The notes beneath the pieces were generated by a model that had not been told where the DNA came from, did no database searches, and was given only the letters and a program-made list of their open reading frames with translations. This document shows positions 7,790 through 14,985 of a stretch of DNA of 21,714 nt, piece after piece. Numbering within the stretch: position 1 is the first letter of the stretch; each line of letters starts with the position of its first letter. The position numbers and the translations under genes were made by a program. The stretch comes from an uncultured Prevotella sp. (GTDB taxonomy: Bacteria > Bacteroidota > Bacteroidia > Bacteroidales > Bacteroidaceae): positions 1 through 21,714 of the forward strand of contig CAAGPV010000060.1 of NCBI GenBank assembly GCA_900771975.1. The letters are read 5' to 3'.

Positions 7790-8581
7790 TTATGCTTTTG
7801 CTCCCGCTTTCAAGCCACGGATGACGGCAGAACTGAAACCAGCGTGTTCCATTTCGTTGAGGCCACGTATGGTAACACCTCCGGGAGTGGTCACCTTGTC
7901 GATGGCAGCCTCGGGGTGCTCGCCAGTTGCCTGTAGCAGATCGACGGCTCCTTTTACGGTTTGCAATACAATTTTTTCGGCCTCGTTGGCCTTAAATCCC
8001 AGTTCGACGCCCCCTTCGACGGCAGCACGTACATAACGCATGGCATAGGCAATGCCGCAACTTGCAAGAGTTGTTCCTGCTCCCAGTAACCGTTCTTCGG
8101 TGACGAGGCATTGGCCCAACTCGTTGAAAAGACTGTTGAGCGTGTCGGTTTCCTTTTGGTCTGCTTTTACTGGAACGAGGAAGGTCATTGATTGTAACTC
8201 GGCGATGGCAATGTTGGGAATGGCCAAAAAGAGTGCAGGAAGTTTTCCGTCACCTTTGTCAAACCACTCGCACAGTTGTTGTGAGGTAATGCCTGCCGCT
8301 ACCACAACGATGGACTGGTGGCGGTAGTCGAAGGTGTCTTTTAGCTCGTTGACAACCTTCTCCACAATCCAGGGCTTTACTGCGATGACTATGATGTCGG
8401 CGTCTTGGGCTGCAGCTTCGTTGTCGGTGGTGACGCTTGCTCCTTGCTGGGCAAAAGGCTCCAGTTTTTCAGCTGTGGGGTTGGCAACGGTGATGTCTGA
8501 AGGAGAGATGACGTGGCTCTTGAGAAGTCCCTCAGCCATGGCTCCTCCCATAGCGCCAGCTCCTATAATGGCTATTTTCAT
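7790..8581 (-). CDS. proC: pyrroline-5-carboxylate reductase
   Basis: The last step of proline synthesis: NAD(P)H-dependent reduction of pyrroline-5-carboxylate to proline. The 263-residue length is typical. A Rossmann motif GAGAMGGAMAEG lies at 7-18, IVIAVKPW follows near 70, and the C-terminal dimerisation and substrate domain carries TTPGGVTIRGLNEMEHAGF, the family signature with its conserved Gly-Gly and Thr. Its ATG overlaps the argD stop as ATGA (8578-8581), so translation is coupled to argD. It is the last gene of the argR operon, and its product acts downstream of ProB and ProA, which are encoded in the neighbouring operon. Confidence 0.95.
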   Translation of the reverse strand: MKIAIIGAGAMGGAMAEGLLKSHVISPSDITVANPTAEKLEPFAQQGASVTTDNEAAAQDADIIVIAVKPWIVEKVVNELKDTFDYRHQSIVVVAAGITSQQLCEWFDKGDGKLPALFLAIPNIAIAELQSMTFLVPVKADQKETDTLNSLFNELGQCLVTEERLLGAGTTLASCGIAYAMRYVRAAVEGGVELGFKANEAEKIVLQTVKGAVDLLQATGEHPEAAIDKVTTPGGVTIRGLNEMEHAGFSSAVIRGLKAGAKA

Positions 8582-9720
8582 AATGAATGTAGTACTTTTC
8601 TAAATCTGTAAATGAAATCATCCACGTCAGCACGACTCAAGACGAGTGGTGGCAACAGGCGTAGAATGTTGGAAGAGGCAGCTCCCGTAAAGCAATGCTG
8701 CTCGTGTATCAGCTTTGTGCGCAAGTCTTTTTGGGGTACATCCAAGACCACGCCAATCATCAGACCACGCCCGCGTATCTCGGTGATGTGTGGCTCGGTG
8801 GCTTGCAGCAATTTCAGTTGCTGAATGAAATAGTCGCCTACGTCACGTGCATTTTCCACAAGATGTTCTTCTTCGAAAACATCGAGAACTGCCAAGGCAG
8901 CGGTGCACGCCAGATGGTTTCCTCCAAAGGTGGTTCCGAGTTGTCCGTAGGTGGGCTTAAACTCGGGAGAGATGAGTACGCCACTCATGGGGAAGCCGTT
9001 GCCAATGCCTTTGGCTACGGTAATGATGTCGGGACGGATGCCCAGCCATTGGTGGGCAAAAAACTTTCCGCTACGTCCGTATCCGCATTGTATCTCATCG
9101 CAAATGAGTGTGGTTCCGTATTTCCTGCAGGCTGCCAGCAACCCTTGGGCAAATTCGGGAGTGGCAAGGTGAATGCCTCCCACGCCCTGAATACATTCGA
9201 TGATGCAGGCACACACGTCACCCTTTGCCAGTTCGGCTTCCCATGCAGCCAAGTCGTTGAGTGGAAGATAGGTGGTGTGTTGGTTGGCGTTGATAGGAGC
9301 GATAATCTTGGGATTGTCGGTGGCTTCCACTGCCAGCGACGTTCTGCCATGGAAAGCTTTCTCGGCCGACAGAATGCGAGTGCGCCCATTGTGGAAAGAA
9401 GCCAGCTTTAAGGCATTTTCGTTGGCCTCGGCACCACTGTTGACAAGGAAGAGCTGATAGTCGTCATAGCCGCTGATGTGGCCTAAGCGCTCGGCCAGTT
9501 CCTGCTGAAGCTTGTTGATAACGCTATTGCTATAGAAGCCCAACAGGTGTAGCTGATTGTTCATCTTTTCAATATAGTGGGGATGGCAATGCCCGATGCT
9601 GATGACAGCATGGCCGCCATAGAGGTCAAGATACTCTTGTCCCTTGTCGTCCCAAACGTGGCAGCCTTTTCCTTTGACAATGTTTATGTCGAAAAGGGGA
9701 TATACATCAAATAGTTTCAT
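8578..9720 (-). CDS. argD: acetylornithine/N-succinylornithine aminotransferase
   Basis: A class III PLP aminotransferase of 380 residues that converts N-acylglutamate semialdehyde to N-acylornithine with glutamate as amino donor. Markers in order: LDLYGGHAVISIGHCHP near 31-48, NSGAEANENALK at 94-105 for phosphate binding, FHGRTSLA near 123-130, CDEIQCGYGRSGKFFAHQ near 207-224 with the ring-stacking Asp, and the Schiff-base Lys237 in VAKGIGNGFPMS. Given the neighbouring SOTCase-type carbamoyltransferase, the physiological substrate is probably the N-succinyl form. It starts 55 bases after argC and overlaps proC by four bases. Confidence 0.95.
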   Translation of the reverse strand: MKLFDVYPLFDINIVKGKGCHVWDDKGQEYLDLYGGHAVISIGHCHPHYIEKMNNQLHLLGFYSNSVINKLQQELAERLGHISGYDDYQLFLVNSGAEANENALKLASFHNGRTRILSAEKAFHGRTSLAVEATDNPKIIAPINANQHTTYLPLNDLAAWEAELAKGDVCACIIECIQGVGGIHLATPEFAQGLLAACRKYGTTLICDEIQCGYGRSGKFFAHQWLGIRPDIITVAKGIGNGFPMSGVLISPEFKPTYGQLGTTFGGNHLACTAALAVLDVFEEEHLVENARDVGDYFIQQLKLLQATEPHITEIRGRGLMIGVVLDVPQKDLRTKLIHEQHCFTGAASSNILRLLPPLVLSRADVDDFIYRFRKVLHSL

Positions 9721-9775
9721 GGGTAAAGTGTATGCTTGTTAAGAGTTTACAGGATGGTATAGCTATCTTACAGAC

Positions 9776-10768
9776 TTAGAATGCAGAAGCTTTCAGAAGC
9801 AGTCCTTCTTTCTCGTCAAGACCGAACATCAGGTTCATGTTTTGTACGGCTTGGCCAACGGCGCCTTTCAGAAGGTTGTCTATGACGGAAGTGATGACGG
9901 CTTTGTTGCCGAACTTGTCTATGTGGACGAGTGCTTTGTTGGTGTTGACCACTTGTTTTAGGTCGGGTGCCTTGTCTACATAGTGGGTGAAAGCTGCATC
10001 GGCATAGAAGTCACGGTAGAGTTGTGTGAGCCTTGCAGCAGAAGGGTGGGCAGGTGTACCTTCTGCTCCATCGAACCGTACCACCTCGGTGCAGAAAATG
10101 CCTCGGGGGAAATCGCCTCTATAGGGTATGAAGTCTATGCTGGCTTCCAGATGACCTTGCAGCTCGGTGAGCGTCTGTCGTATCTCGTGAAGATGCTGAT
10201 GGGAGAAAACCTTATAGGTGCTGAAGTTGTTGGAACGCCATGAAAAATGGGTGGTGGCTCCAGGCTTTTGACCAGCTCCCGTGCTGCCTGTGACGGCATT
10301 GACGCTGACATCGTGGGTGAGCAGTCCTGCTTTGGCGAGCGGCAGAAGCCCTAACTGGATGGCGGTGGCAAAACATCCGGGGTTGGCCACATGCTGTGCA
10401 TGGATGATTTGCTGCTTGTGTACTTCCGGCAAGCCATAGACATAGTTGTGGGACGGGGAGGCTATGCGGAAGTCCTGTGCAAGGTCAATGATTTTGATGG
10501 TTGAGGGAAGGGTGTGTTCCTTGAGGAAGGCTTCACTCTTTCCGTGGCCGAAACAGAAGAAAACAACGTCAGCCTTGTCGAACGGCATAGTGTCAGTAAA
10601 GTGTAAGTCGGTGTCACCATAGAGCCCTTCGTGAACGTCAGCCACCTTGTTGCCTGCGTTCGACTCGCTATGGGCAAATACTATTTCTGCCTGCGGATGG
10701 TGGACGAGTAGGCGAATGAGCTCTCCTCCTGTGTAGCCGGCTGCTCCTAATATTCCTACTTTTATCAT
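9776..10768 (-). CDS. argC: N-acyl-gamma-glutamyl-phosphate reductase
   Basis: NADPH-dependent reduction of N-acylglutamyl 5-phosphate to the semialdehyde, the third step of arginine synthesis. The 330 residues open with the Rossmann motif GILGAAGYTGGELIRLL at 5-21. The catalytic cysteine is Cys132 in NPGCFATAIQLGLLPL, the signature of the family, and HLHEIRQ supplies a conserved His. The substrate is probably N-succinylated in this organism (inference from the argF' type). The start codon overlaps the stop of the PspC-domain gene as ATGA (10765-10768), so the two are translationally coupled. Confidence 0.95.
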   Translation of the reverse strand: MIKVGILGAAGYTGGELIRLLVHHPQAEIVFAHSESNAGNKVADVHEGLYGDTDLHFTDTMPFDKADVVFFCFGHGKSEAFLKEHTLPSTIKIIDLAQDFRIASPSHNYVYGLPEVHKQQIIHAQHVANPGCFATAIQLGLLPLAKAGLLTHDVSVNAVTGSTGAGQKPGATTHFSWRSNNFSTYKVFSHQHLHEIRQTLTELQGHLEASIDFIPYRGDFPRGIFCTEVVRFDGAEGTPAHPSAARLTQLYRDFYADAAFTHYVDKAPDLKQVVNTNKALVHIDKFGNKAVITSVIDNLLKGAVGQAVQNMNLMFGLDEKEGLLLKASAF

Positions 10769-10953
10769 TGTTGTCTATTTGGAATTACTGCCCAACAAAC
10801 AATATAGATAATGACGCCGCTAAAGCACGTACACAATGTGGCTATAGCCCAACCAAGGCGTACCATGGTTTCGTCTATGCCGAAGAATTCGGCGAAGCCG
10901 GCGCATACGCCAGCAATCTTTTTGTTAGGGGATAATGTTAATGTTTTGTTCAT
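10765..10953 (-). CDS. PspC-domain small membrane protein
   Basis: A 62-residue protein with the PspC signature NKKIAGVCAGFAEFFGID at 10-27 and one hydrophobic segment at about 35-57, so it should be a single-pass inner-membrane protein. PspC domains belong to envelope-stress systems (phage shock), but short stand-alone versions are common in Bacteroidetes and their role is unclear. It sits inside the arginine operon between argG and argC, overlapping argC by four bases. Its start is preceded by a 20-bp tandem duplication of the argG/pspC junction that places two seven-codon mini-ORFs in front of it. The product is well supported; its link to arginine metabolism is not evident. Confidence 0.85.
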   Translation of the reverse strand: MNKTLTLSPNKKIAGVCAGFAEFFGIDETMVRLGWAIATLCTCFSGVIIYIVCWAVIPNRQQ

Positions 10954-10993
10954 AGTGATTTATCTTTGTTCATAGTGATTTATCTTTGTTCAT
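10951..10993 (-). repeat. 20-bp tandem duplication at the argG/pspC junction with nested mini-ORFs
   Basis: Read on the minus strand, the unit ATGAACAAAGATAAATCACT occurs twice back to back (10974-10993 and 10954-10973) and is followed by the true pspC start ATGAACAAA. The first unit overlaps the argG stop codon. Each unit encodes MNKDKSL and then a UGA that overlaps the AUG of the next unit as ATGA. Termination on each mini-ORF could therefore hand ribosomes to the next start. The unit is 20 bp, not a multiple of three, so the mini-ORFs are out of frame with pspC. Confidence 0.8.
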
Positions 10994-12179
10994 CGGGATG
11001 CATTCCATAATAGACGCGCAACGGCGTTGACGAAACCTTGATGAAGCCCTTGGCGTCTTCGGCTGTCCACCCATGTTGCATCTCACCATACTCTCCAAGC
11101 TTTGACTTGGTGAGGTCGTCGGCCGAGTCGATGCCAACCGTTTCAAAACCGTAAGGACGAAGCTTCAGAATGGCTGTACCGTTGACGTGACGTTGTGAAG
11201 AAGTCAACATGGCCTCGATGTCTGGCATGACGGGCTCCAGATATTGGCTTTCGTGCAGGAACATGCCATACCAGTTGGCCACCTGGTCTTTCCAGTATTG
11301 CTGCCATTTGCTGAGAGTGCTCTTTTCAAGCAGGCGGTGGGCCTCGATAATGAGTTTGGGAGCAGCAGCCTCAAAACCAACTCTGCCTTTGATGCCGATG
11401 ATGGTATCACCCACGTTGCAGTCACGTCCAATGGCATAAGAAGCGCCAATTTCTTCAATCTTCTGAATGGCTGCCACTTTGTCGGTAAACGTTTCATCGT
11501 TCACAGCCACGATTTCTCCTTTTGCGAACGTAATTTTTAGTTCGGCTTCGGGCTTTTTGGCGGTTACATGCTTGAGGTAGGCTTCTTCTGGCAACCCTTG
11601 TGAAGGGTCGAGTAGTTCGCCTCCGCAGATGCTGGTTCCCCAAATGCCCACGTTGTAGGAATATTTCAGCTTGGTGAAGTCGGCATAGTATCCATGGCTA
11701 TTCAGATAGTCCACTTCCTCTTTGCGTGAGAGCGCCTTGTCGCGTGTCAGTGTGATTATTTCCACGCCGGGAGCCATAACGAGGAAGGTCATGTCGAAGC
11801 GTATTTGGTCGTTGCCGGCTCCCGTACTGCCATGGGCGATGGCATCGGCCTTTATCTCGTTGGCATATCGGGCAATGGCGATAGCCTGGAAGATACGTTC
11901 GGAGCTGACCGAGATGGGATAGCAGTTGTTGCGCAACACGTTACCAAATATCATATACTTGAGTGACTTCTCATAATATTCGTGTGTTACGTCGAGGGTT
12001 ACATAGGCTTTTGCGCCTAACTTGTAGGCGTTTTCCTCGTTGGTTTTCAACTGTTCGGGACTGAAACCTCCCGTATTGGCACATGCGGCATATACATCCC
12101 AGCCCTCTTGGCTGAGTTTCATGACGGTGTAGGAGGTGTCCAACCCTCCACTATAGGCGACTACTACTTTCTTTGCCAT
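10980..12179 (-). CDS. argG: argininosuccinate synthase
   Basis: Joins citrulline and aspartate with ATP to argininosuccinate, the penultimate step of arginine synthesis. The 399 residues from the ATG at 12179 begin MAKKVVVAYSGGLDTS, with the N-type ATP pyrophosphatase loop at 8-16; the frame opens ten codons earlier without family resemblance. Further markers are ANTGGFSPEQ, AHGSTGAGNDQIRFD for substrate and ATP contacts, and GTSICGGELLDPSQGLPEEAY. It lies 22 bases after the GNAT gene. Its 3' end is duplicated as a 20-bp tandem repeat leading into the PspC gene. The citrulline substrate implies deacylation of N-succinylcitrulline elsewhere, since no deacylase gene is present here. Confidence 0.95.
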   Translation of the reverse strand: MAKKVVVAYSGGLDTSYTVMKLSQEGWDVYAACANTGGFSPEQLKTNEENAYKLGAKAYVTLDVTHEYYEKSLKYMIFGNVLRNNCYPISVSSERIFQAIAIARYANEIKADAIAHGSTGAGNDQIRFDMTFLVMAPGVEIITLTRDKALSRKEEVDYLNSHGYYADFTKLKYSYNVGIWGTSICGGELLDPSQGLPEEAYLKHVTAKKPEAELKITFAKGEIVAVNDETFTDKVAAIQKIEEIGASYAIGRDCNVGDTIIGIKGRVGFEAAAPKLIIEAHRLLEKSTLSKWQQYWKDQVANWYGMFLHESQYLEPVMPDIEAMLTSSQRHVNGTAILKLRPYGFETVGIDSADDLTKSKLGEYGEMQHGWTAEDAKGFIKVSSTPLRVYYGMHPDEQR

Positions 12180-12201
12180 ATCTTGTTGCTTTAGGTTTAT
12201 C

Positions 12202-12816
12202 TTAGTCAATGGACGAGGCTATGCCTTGTCCGTCTATTCGCTTTATCCTGTCGAGCACCTCCTTGGAGATCTTTGCAGGAAGATGTTCCTCGGGGTCGTA
12301 AAGCATAGCTGTACAGATGCAGTATTTTCGTCCTGTACGGTGAAGCACGTCCACGTTGATGCATCCTTCGCATCCCCGCCAAAAAGACTGGTCGTCGGTG
12401 AGGTCGTTGAAGGTGACGGGGTGATAGCCCAGTTGGGTGTTCATCTTCATTACTGCAGACCCGCTTGTCAGCGAAAATATCTTGGCTTGTGGCCAACGTA
12501 CGCGGGCAAGGGTGAATGTGAGGTCTTTGATGCGTTTTGCTACGCCCATTCCACGGTAGTCGGGGTGGACGATTAGACCCGAAGTGGTGACATAATGCTT
12601 GTTGCCCCAGGTCTCGATGTAGCTGAATCCTGCAAAGTTGCCGTTTTCGAGGGCGATGACGGCTTTTGCTTCTTTCATCTTTGTTGCAAGGTATTCATGG
12701 GTTCGCTTGGCGATGCCTGTGCCCCTTACCTTGGCGGCATCGGCTATCGTCTTTAAAATCGTGTCGACATATTTCTCATGAGACGGGTCGGCGACCGTCA
12801 CTTCTATCTGTTTCAT
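12202..12816 (-). CDS. GNAT-family N-acyltransferase, candidate first enzyme of arginine synthesis
   Basis: A 204-residue GCN5-related acyltransferase. Acyl-CoA-binding motif A is visible as LIVHPDYRGMGVAKRIK at 81-97 (R-G-M-G-V-A), with the preceding beta strand VIALENGNFAGFSYIE and a later TSGSAVMKMNTQLGYHPV. A C-terminal extension carries four cysteines, Cys149, Cys152, Cys166 and Cys168 (CxxC then CxC), which could form a metal site; this is not part of the ordinary GNAT fold. It lies between argR and argG, 8 bases after argR and 22 before argG, so it is surely cotranscribed. No argA or argJ is in the window, and acylation of glutamate by acetyl- or succinyl-CoA is the missing first step, so an N-succinylglutamate or N-acetylglutamate synthase role is plausible but inferred from context only. 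Confidence 0.8.
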   Translation of the reverse strand: MKQIEVTVADPSHEKYVDTILKTIADAAKVRGTGIAKRTHEYLATKMKEAKAVIALENGNFAGFSYIETWGNKHYVTTSGLIVHPDYRGMGVAKRIKDLTFTLARVRWPQAKIFSLTSGSAVMKMNTQLGYHPVTFNDLTDDQSFWRGCEGCINVDVLHRTGRKYCICTAMLYDPEEHLPAKISKEVLDRIKRIDGQGIASSID

Positions 12817-12824
12817 GGTTTGTG

Positions 12825-13319
12825 TTAAAATGCTTCGTCTTGGCCGTTAATGCCAGGAATGACTTGAGAGAGGTCTTCCAATATGTCCTGATGGGTCACC
12901 CCCTGCTTGATAGCTAAAAAGATGGTGTCGTCGCCAGCTATGGAACCGAGAATGTTTGGAAGGTCTTGCGAATCTAAATTATAGGCGATGGCACTTGCAT
13001 ATCCTGGACGGGTCTTGATAACGGCCAACTGTCCGGAAAAGTTGATGGAGACAAAGCCAGACGACTGCAACATCTCTGATGCCCTTTTGGATGAAGTGAC
13101 ACGTTTATACATTGTCTCGTTGGGCAGGACATACAGGTACTTCCCGTTCATGCTGGCGGCTTTTGCCACCTTTAGTTGCTTTAGGTCGCGGCTAAGTGTG
13201 GCTTGGGTGAGCACGAATCCCTCTTTCTTCAAGGCTTTTAAAAGTGCTTCTTGAGATCCTAACTCCTGGCTTGAGATGAGCATCTTCAAGGTTTCCATTC
13301 TGCTCTCTTTTGTCTTCAT
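12825..13319 (-). CDS. argR: arginine repressor
   Basis: A 164-residue ArgR. The winged helix spans about 10-65, with SQEALLKALKKEGFVLTQ followed by ATLSRDLKQLKV, the family's recognition helix. The C-terminal hexamerisation and arginine-binding core contains GSIAGDDTIFLAIK at 125-138, where the Asp-Asp pair contacts arginine. With arginine bound it should bind ARG boxes and repress transcription. It is the first gene of the operon and an ARG-box-like palindrome lies 6 bases upstream of its start, inside the initially transcribed region, so it very likely controls itself and the downstream arg and proC genes. Confidence 0.94.
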   Translation of the reverse strand: MKTKESRMETLKMLISSQELGSQEALLKALKKEGFVLTQATLSRDLKQLKVAKAASMNGKYLYVLPNETMYKRVTSSKRASEMLQSSGFVSINFSGQLAVIKTRPGYASAIAYNLDSQDLPNILGSIAGDDTIFLAIKQGVTHQDILEDLSQVIPGINGQDEAF

Positions 13320-13324
13320 GTGTC

Positions 13325-13338
13325 AGAATATTTATTCG
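13325..13338. promoter_or_regulatory. ARG-box-like operator
   Basis: AGAATATTTATTCG fits the ARG box core GAAT-wwww-ATTC exactly, differing from TGAATwwwwATTCA only in the outermost base on each side. It sits just downstream of the -7 box of the argR promoter and just upstream of the argR start codon, where bound ArgR would block initiation or clearance. Confidence 0.6.
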
Positions 13339-13348
13339 TTATTGATGG

Positions 13349-13380
13349 CAAAGTTATGCAATAATGTGTATATATGCAAG
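13349..13380 (-). promoter_or_regulatory. Bacteroidetes-type promoter for the argR operon
   Basis: On the minus strand CTTG (13377-13380), 20 bases, then TAACTTTG (13349-13356). The expected start near 13342 is directly upstream of the ARG-box-like palindrome, and the argR ATG is 29 bases from the -7 box. Confidence 0.65.
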
Positions 13381-13525
13381 GTTTCTACCATAATTTTTAG
13401 CTGCTTTTTGCATAAATGGCCTATTTTTGTATACCGAATGCATAAAAATAAATTTTAAGGCGGTGATTTTGTTTTGGTATGACTGCCAACGTTTCTTTTA
13501 GCCGACCTGTGAATAAAGAAAAAAG

Positions 13526-13569
13526 AACGGCGAAGACTTGTGTCGGGATTTCCACCAAGCCTCGCCGTT
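13526..13569 (-). terminator. Rho-independent terminator of the BI-1 family gene
   Basis: AACGGCGA (13526-13533) and TCGCCGTT (13562-13569) form a perfect 8-bp stem, extended further in by CTTG/CAAG. On the minus strand the hairpin is followed by CTTTTTTCTTTATTC. It lies 46 bases past the stop of the gene at 13616, the right place and direction to end that transcript before the argR promoter. Confidence 0.65.
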
Positions 13570-13615
13570 GTATAGTTGTCTACAAAAAATGTATTGCCGT
13601 TTATGTGCGATAGGC

Positions 13616-14332
13616 TTAGTTTCTGTTTCCTCCAAATATTCTCAGCAGCATCAGGAAGAGATTGATGAAGTCGAGGTACAAGGTGAGCGAACCGAGCAGT
13701 GCAATCTTTTGGGCACTTTCGTCTGTGCTATCTGCTGTGTAAAGCAGTCTCTTGATTTTCTGGGAGTCGTAGGCGGTTAAGCCGATGAAGACGAGAATGC
13801 CGACATAGCTTACAATCATATTGAGCATTGAACTGCCCAAAAAGATGTTAACGACGGTGGCTATGATGATACCGATGAGGCCCATGAAGAGCATCTTTCC
13901 CAGCGATGTGAGATCTTTTCTGGTGGTATAGCCAATGAAGGCCATTACGGCAAATGTGCCTGCAGTGATAAAGAATACGTTGGCAATGGACGTAAGGGCA
14001 TAAACCATGAATATTACCGACAGGGTTGCTCCGTTTACTACCGAGTAAAGAATGAAAAGCAAAGTAGCGGTAGTGATGGAAAGCCGATGAATGGCAGAAT
14101 TGATTCCTAAAACAAGGGCAAACTCTCCAATGACGAGCCCCCAGAAAAGGAACTGATTGCTGACAATGGCGTAGAAGAGGCCGGGGCTATTGGCAATGCC
14201 GTATGCTGTAAGACCGGTTATGACCAAAGCGAGCGTCATCCAAACATACACTTTTCTCATAAGTGCAGGGAAGGCAAGCGAAACAAAGCCTTCCTTCTCG
14301 TTTATCATTCTGTAAAGTTTTTCTTCGTTCAT
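13616..14332 (-). CDS. BAX inhibitor-1 (BI-1)/YccA-family inner-membrane protein
   Basis: A 238-residue integral membrane protein with about seven hydrophobic segments after a short cytoplasmic N-terminus. Family signatures are visible: the cluster around SVVNGATLSVIFMVY, GLTAYDSQKIKRLL after the sixth segment (Asp residues here belong to the pH- or calcium-sensing pair in bacterial homologues), and LGSLTLYLDFINLFLMLLRIFGG at the C-terminus. Bacterial members are proposed proton-dependent calcium leak channels or modulators of membrane proteases; the role here is unknown. It stands alone, with its own promoter and terminator. Confidence 0.9.
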   Translation of the reverse strand: MNEEKLYRMINEKEGFVSLAFPALMRKVYVWMTLALVITGLTAYGIANSPGLFYAIVSNQFLFWGLVIGEFALVLGINSAIHRLSITTATLLFILYSVVNGATLSVIFMVYALTSIANVFFITAGTFAVMAFIGYTTRKDLTSLGKMLFMGLIGIIIATVVNIFLGSSMLNMIVSYVGILVFIGLTAYDSQKIKRLLYTADSTDESAQKIALLGSLTLYLDFINLFLMLLRIFGGNRN

Positions 14333-14373
14333 GATTGTAATAGTTTAAAATAATTATCGTGTAAAATATACCA

Positions 14374-14405
14374 CAAACTTACACATTATTCTGATAATAA
14401 ACCAA
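14374..14405 (-). promoter_or_regulatory. Bacteroidetes-type promoter for the BI-1 family gene
   Basis: On the minus strand TTG (14403-14405), 21 bases, then TAAGTTTG (14374-14381), about 41 bases before the ATG. The -7 box matches fully; the -33 box is only TTG. Confidence 0.5.
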
Positions 14406-14486
14406 TATTGTCAATTAAAAAAGTGCAACATTAACATTCGTTTTCTATATCAAAGCTATTTTAAGCGGTCGGCTTTTGGGTGAGGT

Positions 14487-14564
14487 TTACTGAAACTTGA
14501 AGGTGACAGGCATGGTGAACCATACGGTTGTAAAAAATAGTTGTTGTCCAACATATTTGGTATC
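14487..14564 (-). pseudogene. relic of a TonB-family C-terminus
   Basis: On the minus strand a 25-codon stretch ends in VWFTMPVTFKFQ and a stop at 14487-14489. That ending is characteristic of Bacteroidetes TonB energy-transducer C-terminal domains. An in-frame stop at 14565-14567 interrupts it upstream and nothing further up resembles TonB, so only the 3' tip remains. The match is short; chance resemblance is possible. Confidence 0.35.
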
Positions 14565-14887
14565 TTACTCATTTTCCGTGACATACGTTAAAGGCCTTTT
14601 TTTGTTCCCGTGAATTTGTCGTTTTCTTTTCTTTTGATTAATTTTGTAACGTCATTCTTCGGATGCGGGCAATGCGTTGCCGGCTGAAAAGTCTGGAGCT
14701 TGGCTATTCTTATGGAAATGACGTTTGCTAACGTTTGCTTCTGATGCGCTGAAAATTCGGAACTTTCATGTATAACATTCAGAGGTGGATGGCGGTGAGC
14801 GTCTACTATACGTGTATCTATGCACGGCACAAGTGCGCCCTTTCGTCAAGAAGGGGTGCACATTATGCTATATACATATATACGACG

Positions 14888-14985
14888 TTGGCGTAGGCGT
14901 GTCTCTTGCTTCTGTCCTTGATGTTATGGGTCTCCGAATACCCTCAGCGCATAAGGATATGCAAGGGGCAAATCCCCTACGCCAA
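14888..14985. other. palindromic structured element, possible RNA or MITE-like repeat
   Basis: A perfect 10-bp inverted repeat, TTGGCGTAGG (14888-14897) and CCTACGCCAA (14976-14985), encloses 78 bases that hold three further hairpins: GGGT/ACCC (14928-14943), GCATA-AGGA-TATGC (14949-14962) and GGGG-CAAAT-CCCC (14965-14977). The last competes with the inner two pairs of the outer stem. It lies about 100 bases upstream of mod. It is not a tRNA, and no T-run marks it as a terminator. Confidence 0.4.

Noticed and set aside
8695..9411. 238-codon plus-strand frame opposite argD
   Set aside because: Antisense shadow; argD has all catalytic residues in the other strand and the antisense protein resembles nothing.
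14588..14830. 80-codon minus-strand frame (ending FTGTKKGL)
   Set aside because: Low-complexity, no family resemblance and no start signal; probably a chance frame in intergenic or repeat-derived DNA.
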